Part shown: positions 44,355 through 53,386 of the stretch, piece after piece
How positions within the stretch are numbered: the stretch's first letter is position 1
Layout: the number at the start of each line of letters is the position of its first letter
Assembly: GCA_965223025.1 (NCBI GenBank)
Contig: CBDCVP010000023.1
Span: forward strand, 1,302,001-1,366,000
Length of the DNA: 64,000 nt
Source: JABDMH01 sp965223025
GTDB lineage: Bacteria > Bacteroidota > Bacteroidia > Chitinophagales > Saprospiraceae
Direction: 5' to 3'
Made by a program: the position numbers and the translations under genes
Notes under the pieces: model-generated
The model's input: the letters and a program-made list of their open reading frames with translations, nothing else
Databases searched by the model: none
Told to the model about the DNA's origin: nothing

Positions 44355-45986
44355 TCAGAAACGCGCCGTAATGCCGCCTAAGACATTTAGACCATAAGTG
44401 GGATAGTTATACCATCGACGATAGTTATTGGCAGATAGATTATTTAGATGGACAAAAACGCCAACATTTTCAGTGAAAAAGAAATCAGCACCGAGACTCA
44501 CATCAAGCAACAGATTTGGCTCATCTCCAAATGGTAAGTCGTCTTCAAAAGCCACTGGATCCTTGACAAAAACATCCGCTTTGAGTCTTAATTGTTGATT
44601 AAATGCGAGGTATGCCACACCGACATTAGCTTGCAACTGAGGTAGATACCAAGCTTCTTCCTCGTGCTTAGTATCATAGAGGTTGTACACAGCACTGGCT
44701 GACAAGTCCAGATTTGAAAGTACAGATCCCTTTACAGATCCCTTGAAGTAAATGATGTTGACGGTGTCATACAGCACATCAAAACGCATCCACGGTTTAT
44801 CGAGATTGGTCTGAAACAGTGCAAGATCATCGGTTGGTTTATATCCTCCCTGTACACTATATTCGAGGCCCGATACAATGCCTTTGATCCCAGCGTAAAA
44901 GTCGTAGTAACTGCTGTTTCTCATGTCAGTGAGCTCACTGACGAGGAAGGGGTTGTACTCGGAAAGAATCCGATAATTGTTTTTACGCAGGCCACCATCT
45001 GCTCCAAAGAAGATCGATAGATTGTTGCCAGCAACGTTAAGCAGCACTTCTACATCTGGATAAAAGAAATAGGCTTCATTTGAAGTTTCCATGCGGGCAC
45101 CAAACTTAAGTCGAACACTCTGCGTGCCAAAGCTGAAGGAGGGATTCGCGTAGAAGTTATTTAATTTTTGGATGGTTGTGTCTTTGAGACGTGTCAGATC
45201 AGTACCCAAGGCAATGGTCAGTGGACTATCTCCAAACCACTTTGTGAGGCCTAGATCCAGGTTTAATCCCGTCTCTCTGGTAGCGAAATTATTGGCTAGG
45301 GCATATGCATCTACGCCCACCCAGTAGTTTAATTTGGCACTGGATTCGGTGCCATTGTAAATTTCTGCGCCAACTTCGTAGATATTCAGTTTGTTCTGTA
45401 CGTCTTCCTTGGTATAGGTAGAGGTGTCTTCACGGTTGTAGCCATAGAAGTAGTTTCGGTCAAGGCTAATATTTACTTTGCCATCCACCGCAAATCCATA
45501 ATCTGACTGATAGGTCCCTTTCAGCAGCAGGTCAGTGTCTGAGAATCGTTGGTTTTCAATGTTATTGTCATTAGCGGAATGATGGCTTAGTCTCGTCAGC
45601 AAATGAGATCCTGTACCTTGGTCAAACCGATATCCCACATCTAAATAAGGAGATAATGGGTATCCGAAGCCCACCTTGGCGAAACCATTGTATGCAGTTG
45701 GCAATTCTTCGGTTCTCACTGAGATTGACTTAATGGTGGGTGGCAGGTACTCTATGGGTAGCACCTTTTCCATAATTTCATAGCTAAACTTCTGTTCGCG
45801 AACTTCCTTCACATCAGCCTCCGGTTCCAATTTGATCTTATTGGCATCTGCCAATCTTGCCTCAAAATTTTTCACCACCTCTACTTTTTCAGACGGCAAT
45901 TGTTGAGCAAGGCTGGGCAGACCATGGAGCAGCATCATACCCATGCAAAGGATCTTGGCAGCTTTCATTAGTTTATCCATATCCAT
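44355..45986 (-). CDS. Outer-membrane beta-barrel protein paired with the TPR protein
   Basis: A 543-residue outer-membrane protein without a TonB plug domain. ATG at 45986 (MDMDKLMKAAK) gives a signal ending LLHGLPSLAQQ; the frame extends 42 codons further into the end of the TPR gene, which I judge unlikely to be translated. Strands include GFAKVGFGYPLSPYLDVGYRF, FAVDGKVNISLDRNYFYG and the terminal aromatic strand GLNVLGGITARF. The preceding 1037-residue TPR gene ends about 85 bp upstream on the same strand, a recurring Bacteroidota pairing. Function unknown; possibly a surface or secretion-associated barrel. Confidence 0.7.
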   Translation of the reverse strand: MDMDKLMKAAKILCMGMMLLHGLPSLAQQLPSEKVEVVKNFEARLADANKIKLEPEADVKEVREQKFSYEIMEKVLPIEYLPPTIKSISVRTEELPTAYNGFAKVGFGYPLSPYLDVGYRFDQGTGSHLLTRLSHHSANDNNIENQRFSDTDLLLKGTYQSDYGFAVDGKVNISLDRNYFYGYNREDTSTYTKEDVQNKLNIYEVGAEIYNGTESSAKLNYWVGVDAYALANNFATRETGLNLDLGLTKWFGDSPLTIALGTDLTRLKDTTIQKLNNFYANPSFSFGTQSVRLKFGARMETSNEAYFFYPDVEVLLNVAGNNLSIFFGADGGLRKNNYRILSEYNPFLVSELTDMRNSSYYDFYAGIKGIVSGLEYSVQGGYKPTDDLALFQTNLDKPWMRFDVLYDTVNIIYFKGSVKGSVLSNLDLSASAVYNLYDTKHEEEAWYLPQLQANVGVAYLAFNQQLRLKADVFVKDPVAFEDDLPFGDEPNLLLDVSLGADFFFTENVGVFVHLNNLSANNYRRWYNYPTYGLNVLGGITARF

Positions 45987-46071
45987 AGTGCGGTGTTTCA
46001 AAAGATTTCGATGAAGGGTGCTTTCAAGAGAAGCGGCTCTAAGTCGTAATAGATAGGTCTGAAACATGATG

Positions 46072-49000
46072 CTAGTTATTGCCATCGATGGTAGAAGAAG
46101 TTGATTCATCATCTTCTGTAGTAATCCGGTTCGATCTCGCTTCTTCCCGCTCGATTTCCTTTACCTTTGCCCTGGCGCTTTCTACCAATGATTCGTCTTC
46201 ACTAAAGTTGTCAATGACTGCCTCTAAGGCTGCCTTGGCATTAAAGTAGTCCTGCTTTTCCACCAGGATGTCGCTCAATAGTATCAAACTCCTCGCCACC
46301 CAGTAAGGATAAGCGCCACTTTCGCTATAAGACTTGCGGCATGCCTCCTCGGCGAGGTCGATATCTCGATTTAAATAATGAATATTAGCAATCAGGTATC
46401 TAGCTTCGGCGGTGTTTTCATCGTTTGAATGCGCCAGTACTTCCTTGAACAAGGCAAGGGCTTCCGCGTACTTCTTTTCTTCAAAGGAGATCTTACCTCG
46501 ATAGAATTGTGCTACTGCTAGCTCTTCCTTAGTAGCACTGGGATTGGACATGACTTTAGAGGCATAGGTCGAAGCAGCAGTCTTCTTGCCAGATCGATAA
46601 GCAGCACGCATGGCATAGAGTTGTGCTTCAAACTTCAGCTGCTGGTCATTGGTCAACGATTCGAGTTTGGCAAAATATTCGTATGCGCGGCCAAAGGACT
46701 CTGAATGGTTATAGCTGATCAATCCTGCCTTTTCCAGGCTAGGCTGATAATATCGACTTTGCCCTTTTTGTATTAAAAACTCATAGCCGGCAAGAGCGTC
46801 ATCAAATTGCTTTAATATGCTCTGCGATTCTGCACGATTGTAATAGGCATCTAGTAGGTGAAAACCATTGGGATATTTTGTCAGGTAATCACTGAAGGCT
46901 TTGATGGCTCTCTCGTAGTCTGCAGCTTCGTATAATCGCTGAGCCACTGCGTAGTTGAGCGAATCTCTTTCTCCTCCACTGACTTTGTAACCGGGGATGG
47001 ATTCCACAAAAGCCACGTACTCGTCTGGTCTACCCAAATCTTGTACATAGATTTCTTCGATGGCGGCCATGGCATCTTTAGCTTCTTGTGAAGATGGATT
47101 GTTTTTAAAGATCGTTTTGTAATAGACCAGGGCTCCTTCGGGATCACCCAGATTGTACGTGATCAAGCCTAACTTCAGATAGGCGGTATTGATAAGATTT
47201 GATTTTCCCCGGTATTGAGAAACAAGGCGCTCCAAAGGATCTATGGCATCTTCAAGACGTCTCAAATCTTGATAAGTGTTGGCCATTTCGAGGAGTGCAT
47301 CATCGGCATAGGCTGCATTAGGATGATGGTTGACAAGCTGCTCCAAAGTATTGAGTTTGGCAGTTGGATATCCCTGCAGACCTTGGATGACGGCTTTTTG
47401 AAAAATCGCATATTCAAAACCAGGGGCTTCAAGGGAGATGGCGCGATCGTAATGCGATAGGGCAGGCTGATAGCGATTGCGCTTGAAGTTGCAATCACCA
47501 GCTCTGAGAAGTGCATCGGGTAGTATTTGTTTTGAAAGCACCGGTGATGCACCTTCCGTCGCCGAGATTTGTCGAATGCTGTTTTCAAAATGCTTGAGCG
47601 CATTGGTGTAGTCGTCCGTCTTGATATAGTTATATCCCTGGGTATAGTGAGCCGTGGCCAAAGAAGAGGAGGAAGGAAGTTGGGAGGTCGAGGTGGCAAG
47701 GGTGATGAAGCGATCGAAATCCCCCTTGCTGATGCCATATTTCTTCTGATAGTGATGAATTTCTCCGGTCCAAAAGGTGGCCAATGCTTTAATTCGAACA
47801 TCGATGGGCACCTGGAGGGACTTCTCAAAATAGCGAATGGCATCGGTAAAGCGTCTGCCGACATAGTCCTGCAATCCTTGGTAATAAGTAACTTTTTGAT
47901 AAGCTTCTTTGATGCGTGGTGTTTGATCTGGCAATCCCTCAATGATTCTGATCGCACTTTTGTAATCATTGGTGTTGACCAGCGTTTCACTCAGCAGATC
48001 TTGCGACTCTGTGTAATACTTTGAGATGGGTTGAAAGCTGCGCAGAGCATGGATGGCGTCCCTATCAAAATGCAGCTCTACTGAGAGCTTGGCAAAGTTG
48101 AACAAGGCTTCCTCCTGCATGGCTGGATCAAAAGCCAGCTTGGATACCTTGTGAAAAGCGTTGCGGGCTGAAGCCCGATCACCTACTTTCAGATAGGCAT
48201 CTGCCAAATAAAACATAGCGGATTGACCCAACTCGGTGTCCTCATCACCAAGTTCCTTAAAGCTCTCTATCGATTCCTTGTAGCTTCCCGTTTTATATTG
48301 CACAAAACCCAACTGATAAAAATCTTCAACTCTGAGTTTTCGTGAATGCTGCTCAAAATATGTCAGATGAATACGGGCATTTTCATAGTCACCAAGTTCA
48401 AAAAAAGCTTGCCCAATCAACTGATGGAGTTCCGTCTGATTCCTAATACCCCTTTGATCTACATAACCAGTAGCATATTCGATTAATTGCTCGTATGCCT
48501 GCTGTTTGAAATAGATCTGCGCAATATAGTAAGGGATGCTCTTGCTGTACAGGGGATCCTTTTCAGCAATTTTCCAGCTCTTAATGGCACCGTCATAGTC
48601 TTTGCCGTAGAAGGAGGTCATACCATAGTAATAGTTACTGGCAAAGTAGTTGGGCCCTTCAGAGTCCATGATGGTGGCAAATTTAGCTTTTGCCTCATCG
48701 TATCTCTTTCTCACAAATAGACAGTATGCGTGTTTGAAGGTAATCTCCGATCTTTCGGCCTGAGTAAATCCGCGCTGGTCCATCATGGCAAAAAACTCGA
48801 TGGCCTGGTCGTATTTTCGACTATTGTAATAGTAATCTGCCAACTCCAGTAGTGCTCTATTGGCAGTTGGGTCAGGACGGTGCTTACGTACAAAGTCTAG
48901 CATTAGTTTCTGACCATCTGGCTGGTCAAGACGCACAGCTGCCCGGGCATAGTACAGCTCGGCCTTTTTTTTGATGATGCGGTATTCAGGCTCATTGACT

Positions 49001-49185
49001 GGAGTGAGTTTTTCCAATACTTTTCCAAATTCAGCCTGGGCTACACCATAGACACCTAGGTCAAATAGCTCCAGCCCCTTCTTGAAGTTTGCGTTGGCTT
49101 CCGTGTAAACCGTAGTGCGTTGAGCCGCTATACAGAGTGGGAGGAAGAGAACGAAGATGCTTAGTAAGGCATGCTTCCTCATCAT
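46072..49185 (-). CDS. Large exported TPR-repeat protein
   Basis: A 1037-residue protein made almost entirely of tetratricopeptide repeats, from about residue 25 to 1010. Repeats show the usual G-x-x-Y/F-x-x-A spacing (for example LELADYYYNSRKYDQAIEFF and YRGKISFEEKKYAEALALFK). The start at 49185 (MMRKHALLSIFVLF) gives a signal peptide ending in IAAQ; ATG at 49212 is nine residues longer. A short acidic tail ends the protein. Such proteins act as scaffolds, often in envelope complexes; partners are not known. The barrel gene downstream likely works with it. Confidence 0.88.
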   Translation of the reverse strand: MMRKHALLSIFVLFLPLCIAAQRTTVYTEANANFKKGLELFDLGVYGVAQAEFGKVLEKLTPVNEPEYRIIKKKAELYYARAAVRLDQPDGQKLMLDFVRKHRPDPTANRALLELADYYYNSRKYDQAIEFFAMMDQRGFTQAERSEITFKHAYCLFVRKRYDEAKAKFATIMDSEGPNYFASNYYYGMTSFYGKDYDGAIKSWKIAEKDPLYSKSIPYYIAQIYFKQQAYEQLIEYATGYVDQRGIRNQTELHQLIGQAFFELGDYENARIHLTYFEQHSRKLRVEDFYQLGFVQYKTGSYKESIESFKELGDEDTELGQSAMFYLADAYLKVGDRASARNAFHKVSKLAFDPAMQEEALFNFAKLSVELHFDRDAIHALRSFQPISKYYTESQDLLSETLVNTNDYKSAIRIIEGLPDQTPRIKEAYQKVTYYQGLQDYVGRRFTDAIRYFEKSLQVPIDVRIKALATFWTGEIHHYQKKYGISKGDFDRFITLATSTSQLPSSSSLATAHYTQGYNYIKTDDYTNALKHFENSIRQISATEGASPVLSKQILPDALLRAGDCNFKRNRYQPALSHYDRAISLEAPGFEYAIFQKAVIQGLQGYPTAKLNTLEQLVNHHPNAAYADDALLEMANTYQDLRRLEDAIDPLERLVSQYRGKSNLINTAYLKLGLITYNLGDPEGALVYYKTIFKNNPSSQEAKDAMAAIEEIYVQDLGRPDEYVAFVESIPGYKVSGGERDSLNYAVAQRLYEAADYERAIKAFSDYLTKYPNGFHLLDAYYNRAESQSILKQFDDALAGYEFLIQKGQSRYYQPSLEKAGLISYNHSESFGRAYEYFAKLESLTNDQQLKFEAQLYAMRAAYRSGKKTAASTYASKVMSNPSATKEELAVAQFYRGKISFEEKKYAEALALFKEVLAHSNDENTAEARYLIANIHYLNRDIDLAEEACRKSYSESGAYPYWVARSLILLSDILVEKQDYFNAKAALEAVIDNFSEDESLVESARAKVKEIEREEARSNRITTEDDESTSSTIDGNN

Positions 49186-49308
49186 AGTTAATTGGATTTT
49201 CCTAGTGTTCAAAAGCTACGACATCAAATTCAATTGCTTCCAGCTGACGAATTTAGAAAAAATTAACGTCTTCTTTCAGTAAAGGTAAAGATTACTAGGA
49301 TAATATGA

Positions 49309-49348
49309 ATTAGATAATTATCTAATAAGAAGGGTAGAACGATCGTTC
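49309..49348. promoter_or_regulatory. Two perfect palindromes upstream of the TPR operon
   Basis: ATTAGATAATTATCTAAT (18 bp, 49309-49326) and GAACGATCGTTC (12 bp, 49337-49348) are both perfect and only ten bases apart. They lie between the rocD stop and the TPR gene start, about 125-165 bp upstream of the latter. This looks like a regulator-binding region; the second resembles TetR-type sites, but no factor is identified. Confidence 0.45.
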
Positions 49349-49390
49349 ATTTATGTCTTTTTATAGCGGTTACGACTCTCTAACGTTGAC

Positions 49391-50626
49391 TTATTGGAAG
49401 TTATTGATGGTATCTCCGATTATTTGACAGGATTCATTCATCTGATCTTTCGAGATCACCAGGGGAGGGGCAAATCTGATGATGTTGCCGTGAGTGGGTT
49501 TAGCAAGCAGTCCATTTTCCTTCAGCGCAAGGCAGATATTCCATGCTGTATCTGAAGAAGGATCATCATTGATCACAATCGCATTCAGTAAGCCTTTACC
49601 ACGGACGAGTTTTATCAAGTCACTCTCCTTCATCAAATCGCTCATTTTAGCACGAAAAATTGCGCCCATCTTGTCGGCATTCTCTGCCAGTCCTTCCTTT
49701 TCTACCACCTCCAGCGAAGCAATGGCCACGGCGCATGCAAGTGGGTTGCCACCGAAAGTTGAGCCGTGCTCTCCCGGTTTAATCGATAACATGATATCAT
49801 CGTCTGCCAGCACTGCCGAGACAGGTAAGATCCCTCCCGACAATGCTTTGCCAAGGATAAGAACATCTGGTTTTATACCCGCATGATCACAACACAATAG
49901 ACGACCAGTTCTGGCAATGCCAGTCTGTACCTCATCTGCAATAAACAACACATCGTGGGAACGACAGATGGAAAATGCTGAAGATAAATAGTCATCGGAA
50001 GGTAACACAACACCTGCTTCTCCTTGGATGGGCTCCACGATAAAGCCAGCTACGTCGGGGATCGAAACTGCCTCTTCCAGTGCTGGCAGGTCGTCATAAG
50101 GAATGATCTCGTAGCCTGGTACGTAGGGTCCATAGCCAGATGTACTAGACGGATCAATCGACGCTGAGATGGCCCCCAGGGTCCTGCCATGAAAATTGCC
50201 ACTGGCAAATATGATCTTGGCTTTCGGAGGATGGATGCCTTTGACCGTATATGCCCACTTCCGGCAGAGCTTGATGGCTGTTTCCACCGCTTCGGCACCG
50301 CTATTCATCGGGAGAAGCTTGTCGTAGCCAAAGTAACGGGTGGCAAATGCTTCGTACGGGCCCAGTTGGTCATTGTGAAAAGCTCGTGATGTCAGAGTCA
50401 GCTTCTTTGCTTGATTGATCAGGGCTTCCACAATGTAAGGATGGCAATGCCCCTGATTGACTGCAGAGTAGGCGGAAAGATAGTCGTAGTACCGCTGGCC
50501 GTCCACATCCCAAAGAAAGACCCCTTCACCCTTGTTCAGCACTACCGGTAGCGGATGATAATTGTGTGCACCAAATTGATGCTCAAGATCGATCAATTCA
50601 GTAGCAGTCCAGTTACCTTCAGGCAT
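49391..50626 (-). CDS. rocD: Ornithine aminotransferase
   Basis: A PLP-dependent class-III aminotransferase, 411 residues, converting ornithine and 2-oxoglutarate to glutamate-5-semialdehyde and glutamate. Signatures: MNSGAEAVETAIKLCR (PLP phosphate pocket), IADEVQTGIARTG and the PLP lysine Lys260 in LILGKALSGG. It closely matches the RocD/OAT length and lacks the acetylornithine-type start. It shares a strand with coaE (16 bp upstream). The product, glutamate-5-semialdehyde, is also made by the nearby proBA genes. Confidence 0.93.
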   Translation of the reverse strand: MPEGNWTATELIDLEHQFGAHNYHPLPVVLNKGEGVFLWDVDGQRYYDYLSAYSAVNQGHCHPYIVEALINQAKKLTLTSRAFHNDQLGPYEAFATRYFGYDKLLPMNSGAEAVETAIKLCRKWAYTVKGIHPPKAKIIFASGNFHGRTLGAISASIDPSSTSGYGPYVPGYEIIPYDDLPALEEAVSIPDVAGFIVEPIQGEAGVVLPSDDYLSSAFSICRSHDVLFIADEVQTGIARTGRLLCCDHAGIKPDVLILGKALSGGILPVSAVLADDDIMLSIKPGEHGSTFGGNPLACAVAIASLEVVEKEGLAENADKMGAIFRAKMSDLMKESDLIKLVRGKGLLNAIVINDDPSSDTAWNICLALKENGLLAKPTHGNIIRFAPPLVISKDQMNESCQIIGDTINNFQ

Positions 50627-50642
50627 AAGATTACATTTATAC

Positions 50643-51233
50643 TCAGCTGGTTAGAAAACGCTGATGTAGGTGAAAAACTTGCGGAATGAGGAGACAAGTT
50701 CCATTGTTATAGATGGTGAAGTCTGCCAACATCAATCGTCGCTCTTCGGGCCATTGATTATCGATCCTCCTTTGTACCGTTTCGCGATCTATACCATCCC
50801 TTTTCATCACCCGATCGATCCGCACCGAGGATCTCGCATGGACGTGGATGACTGCGTCCATCTGCAGGTATCCGCCACCTTCAAATAGCAAAGCTGCCTC
50901 TTCCAGGGTGTATGGATAGTCTTGGTGCCTGTCATGCCATTGCTGGTAGTCAGCCGACACCCGGGGATGAACAAGGCTGTTTAACTTTGATAGGATAAAG
51001 TGATCCCCAAAAATCCTTGCTGCAATGAACCTACGATTCAAACTGCCATCGGACTGGTAAGCCTCCCTGCCCAGTATTCTTGTAATATCCCGCTTAAGTT
51101 CAGCATTCTGTACCATCAGTCGTTTGGCTCGGTCATCGGCAAAGTAAATCGGTACATCACACATCTCAAATAAAGAGGCTACCAGGGACTTGCCTGCCCC
51201 AATGCCCCCTGTCAGTCCTATCTTAAGAGCCAT
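50643..51233 (-). CDS. coaE: Dephospho-CoA kinase
   Basis: The last enzyme of coenzyme A synthesis, phosphorylating dephospho-CoA at the 3'-hydroxyl. The 196-residue product has the P-loop GGIGAGKS (9-16), the CoaE lid region and VQRRIDNQWPEERR near the end. Start is at 51233 (MALKIGLTGG); ATG at 51239 adds two residues. It lies 16 bp upstream of rocD and shares its strand. Confidence 0.95.
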   Translation of the reverse strand: MALKIGLTGGIGAGKSLVASLFEMCDVPIYFADDRAKRLMVQNAELKRDITRILGREAYQSDGSLNRRFIAARIFGDHFILSKLNSLVHPRVSADYQQWHDRHQDYPYTLEEAALLFEGGGYLQMDAVIHVHARSSVRIDRVMKRDGIDRETVQRRIDNQWPEERRLMLADFTIYNNGTCLLIPQVFHLHQRFLTS

Positions 51234-51380
51234 ACTCACAATGTTTTCTACGAAGATCAGTGAGAACTTCTGCGAATGAGCGGTGCATTACTACACTTTT
51301 CTCAACGGTATGTGGATAAGTATAGCATAAATATTTATGAATATTATAATACATTGGGAGCATTCTGAACAAATCATGTT

Positions 51381-51872
51381 ATGAAAAAATTTGACGAACC
51401 CGCCGCCCTCACCGGTGTAGCTGCCTTTCATCATACTTTTGACCTCCCAGTCTTGGATGAGCCATCGATTCCCAATAAGGATCGATGCCGATTGCGCATC
51501 AATCTGCTGGAGGAAGAATTAGCTGAATTAAAAGAAGCCATAGCTGCAGGAGATCTTGTAGAAGCTGCGGACGCTTTTGCGGATCTGCAGTATGTGCTTT
51601 CTGGCGCCATTCTGGAGTTTGGGTTGGGCAATCAATTCAAGGAGATTTTTGATGAGGTTCAGCGTTCCAATATGAGTAAGGTTTGTCAATCATTGGAGGA
51701 GGCCGAAGCCACATTGGAGTACTATAGACAGCACAAAAATATGGTAGGTGAGATTGTACGAAAGGGAGATCACTACCTGGTCTATCGCAAATCGGATCAA
51801 AAAGTGTTAAAATCAATTAACTATTTGGAGGCCCGGATTGATAAAATTGTCAATAGGCTGGTTGTGAGTTAG
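51381..51872 (+). CDS. MazG/HisE-like nucleoside-triphosphate pyrophosphohydrolase
   Basis: A 163-residue all-alpha NTP pyrophosphohydrolase. The metal-binding pattern is seen as LLEEELAELKEAI (Glu44-Glu49 cluster) and EAADAFADLQYVL (Glu61, Asp64, Asp68), the EExxE...ExxD layout. The C-terminal half (EFGLGNQFKEIFDEVQRSNMSK) resembles phosphoribosyl-ATP pyrophosphohydrolase-like proteins found alone in Bacteroidota and some phages. It could clean up non-canonical nucleotides; a role in histidine synthesis is unlikely because no his gene is nearby. Confidence 0.82.
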   Translation: MKKFDEPAALTGVAAFHHTFDLPVLDEPSIPNKDRCRLRINLLEEELAELKEAIAAGDLVEAADAFADLQYVLSGAILEFGLGNQFKEIFDEVQRSNMSKVCQSLEEAEATLEYYRQHKNMVGEIVRKGDHYLVYRKSDQKVLKSINYLEARIDKIVNRLVVS

Positions 51873-52040
51873 ATGTGTGTATCTGCTTAATGTATAAGGT
51901 GAAATGATATGCTGCATGTATGCCTCCGATGACTTAAAGAAATGACTGCATTTATGCGGAGATATCGGGGAAAAAGGGGACCTTTGATGTTGGAATTGTA
52001 AAAGGACGATTTCCGAGTTTTATTGCCTAAAAAGTTGCCT

Positions 52041-53189
52041 ATGTACTTAGATAGTGTATTAGAAACCATTGGAAATACACCGCTGGTCAAGCTACAACAA
52101 CTGCAAGGAGTGCCCGCCACCGTGTTGGCGAAGGTAGAAGCTTACAACCCTGGGCTTTCAGCAAAAGACCGAATTGTACGGTACATGATAGCTAAGGCAG
52201 AGCAGGCAGGTAAGATTAGACCGGGAGCAACAATCATCGAAGCCACCTCTGGAAACACAGGTTTTAGTTTGGCCTTGACTTGTGCCATCAAGGGATACAA
52301 GTGCATTTTGACCATTACTGACAAGGCTAGCGAGGAGAAAATTCAAGGCTTAAAGGCCCTGGGTGCAGAGGTGATCGTATGTCCAGCTAAGGTGGCACCC
52401 GAGGATCCCAAATCGTACTATTCACAGGCAAAATCGATGCGTTCCAGCATTGACAATTCCTACTATCTCAACCAAAATTTCAATACCGATAATCTTGAGG
52501 CACATTATTTGACCACGGGCCCCGAAATCTGGGAACAAACCAGCCAAAGGATCACCCATTTTGTGTGTTGTGCAGGAACGGGAGGAACCATTTCTGGAAC
52601 GGGAAGATTCCTCAAAGAGCAAGATCCCGAGATCAAGGTGATCGCTGTTGATGGACACGGATCAGTTTTGAAAAAATATCACGAGACCGGTGTGTATGAT
52701 CGCAGTGTCATTAAGCCCATACGCATTGAGGGTTTGGGCAAGACGATCATCCCTGCAAACGTGGATTTTTCAGTGATCGATGAGTTTGCCAGGGTTTCCG
52801 ATATGGATGCCGCCCATCGTGTCAGAGAAATAGCCAAAGAGGAGGGACTATTCGTGGGGTATTCTAGTGGAGCTGCTTTGCAGGCAGTATATCAGATGAA
52901 AGAAGAGTTGAGACCCTCCGATGTGGTGGTGATATTGCTGGCAGATCATGGTAGCCGATACCTTAGTAAGATCTACAGTGACTTGTGGATGCGTGAACAG
53001 GGATTCCTTCCTGGTGAGCAGGATCCCACTCGTGAACTGGTGGGTGAGCATGTCTCAAACGGGAGTGGCACCAGAGTTCGATCGAGCAGAAGTTATTACC
53101 GTGACTATTACAAGAGATATAGGAGGATTATCAAGAAACGCTATCGTGTCATCAAGGATAGTTACAACAAGAGCCGGGGGGAGCGCTGA
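52041..53189 (+). CDS. Cysteine synthase/cystathionine beta-synthase-family PLP enzyme with basic tail
   Basis: A fold-type II PLP enzyme of 382 residues. The core opens with IGNTPLVKL; PLP-binding Lys42 is in NPGLSAKDR, and the substrate and phosphate loops TSGNTGFSLA and GTGGTISGTGRF are present. It has no CBS regulatory domain. ATG at 52041 (MYLDSVLETIG) is preferred over a TTG at 52023. The last 38 residues (345-382) are a very basic, tyrosine-rich tail with 11 Arg, 5 Lys and 7 Tyr, absent from ordinary cysteine synthases. Reaction likely O-acetylserine or serine plus sulfide or homocysteine. Confidence 0.9.
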   Translation: MYLDSVLETIGNTPLVKLQQLQGVPATVLAKVEAYNPGLSAKDRIVRYMIAKAEQAGKIRPGATIIEATSGNTGFSLALTCAIKGYKCILTITDKASEEKIQGLKALGAEVIVCPAKVAPEDPKSYYSQAKSMRSSIDNSYYLNQNFNTDNLEAHYLTTGPEIWEQTSQRITHFVCCAGTGGTISGTGRFLKEQDPEIKVIAVDGHGSVLKKYHETGVYDRSVIKPIRIEGLGKTIIPANVDFSVIDEFARVSDMDAAHRVREIAKEEGLFVGYSSGAALQAVYQMKEELRPSDVVVILLADHGSRYLSKIYSDLWMREQGFLPGEQDPTRELVGEHVSNGSGTRVRSSRSYYRDYYKRYRRIIKKRYRVIKDSYNKSRGER

Positions 53190-53371
53190 CTTCATGCAGT
53201 AAGCTGTACTCATAGAGCAGCCCTTAGTCCTAACATCATCACTTTGCACCTGCTAAATAGATGTCGTCTGCAAGTGCAGGCGCTAATCACAAATGAATGG
53301 GACGACAGCCTAGTTCAGATTTTCGGCACTAGTGCAATATTGCCCACCCCAACCTATAGTTCATTAATCAC

Positions 53372-53379
53372 TACTTTTG
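53372..53379 (+). promoter_or_regulatory. Promoter -7 box TACTTTTG
   Basis: An exact TAnnTTTG match ends 7 bp before the ATG of the PLP-protein gene at 53387. Transcription would then start at or very near the ATG, suggesting a leaderless mRNA. Confidence 0.5.
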
Positions 53380-53386
53380 CAGCCCA

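Noticed and set aside
47262..47990. A 242-codon minus-strand frame inside the TPR gene
   Set aside because: It lies in another frame within a well-supported 1037-residue TPR gene and has a Pro/Arg/Ser-rich composition with no domain.
51311..51319. A DnaA box (TGTGGATAA, the reverse of TTATCCACA) beside an AT-rich stretch in the coaE/MazG gap
   Set aside because: A single box and no dnaA, dnaN or cluster of boxes nearby, so a replication origin is not supported.
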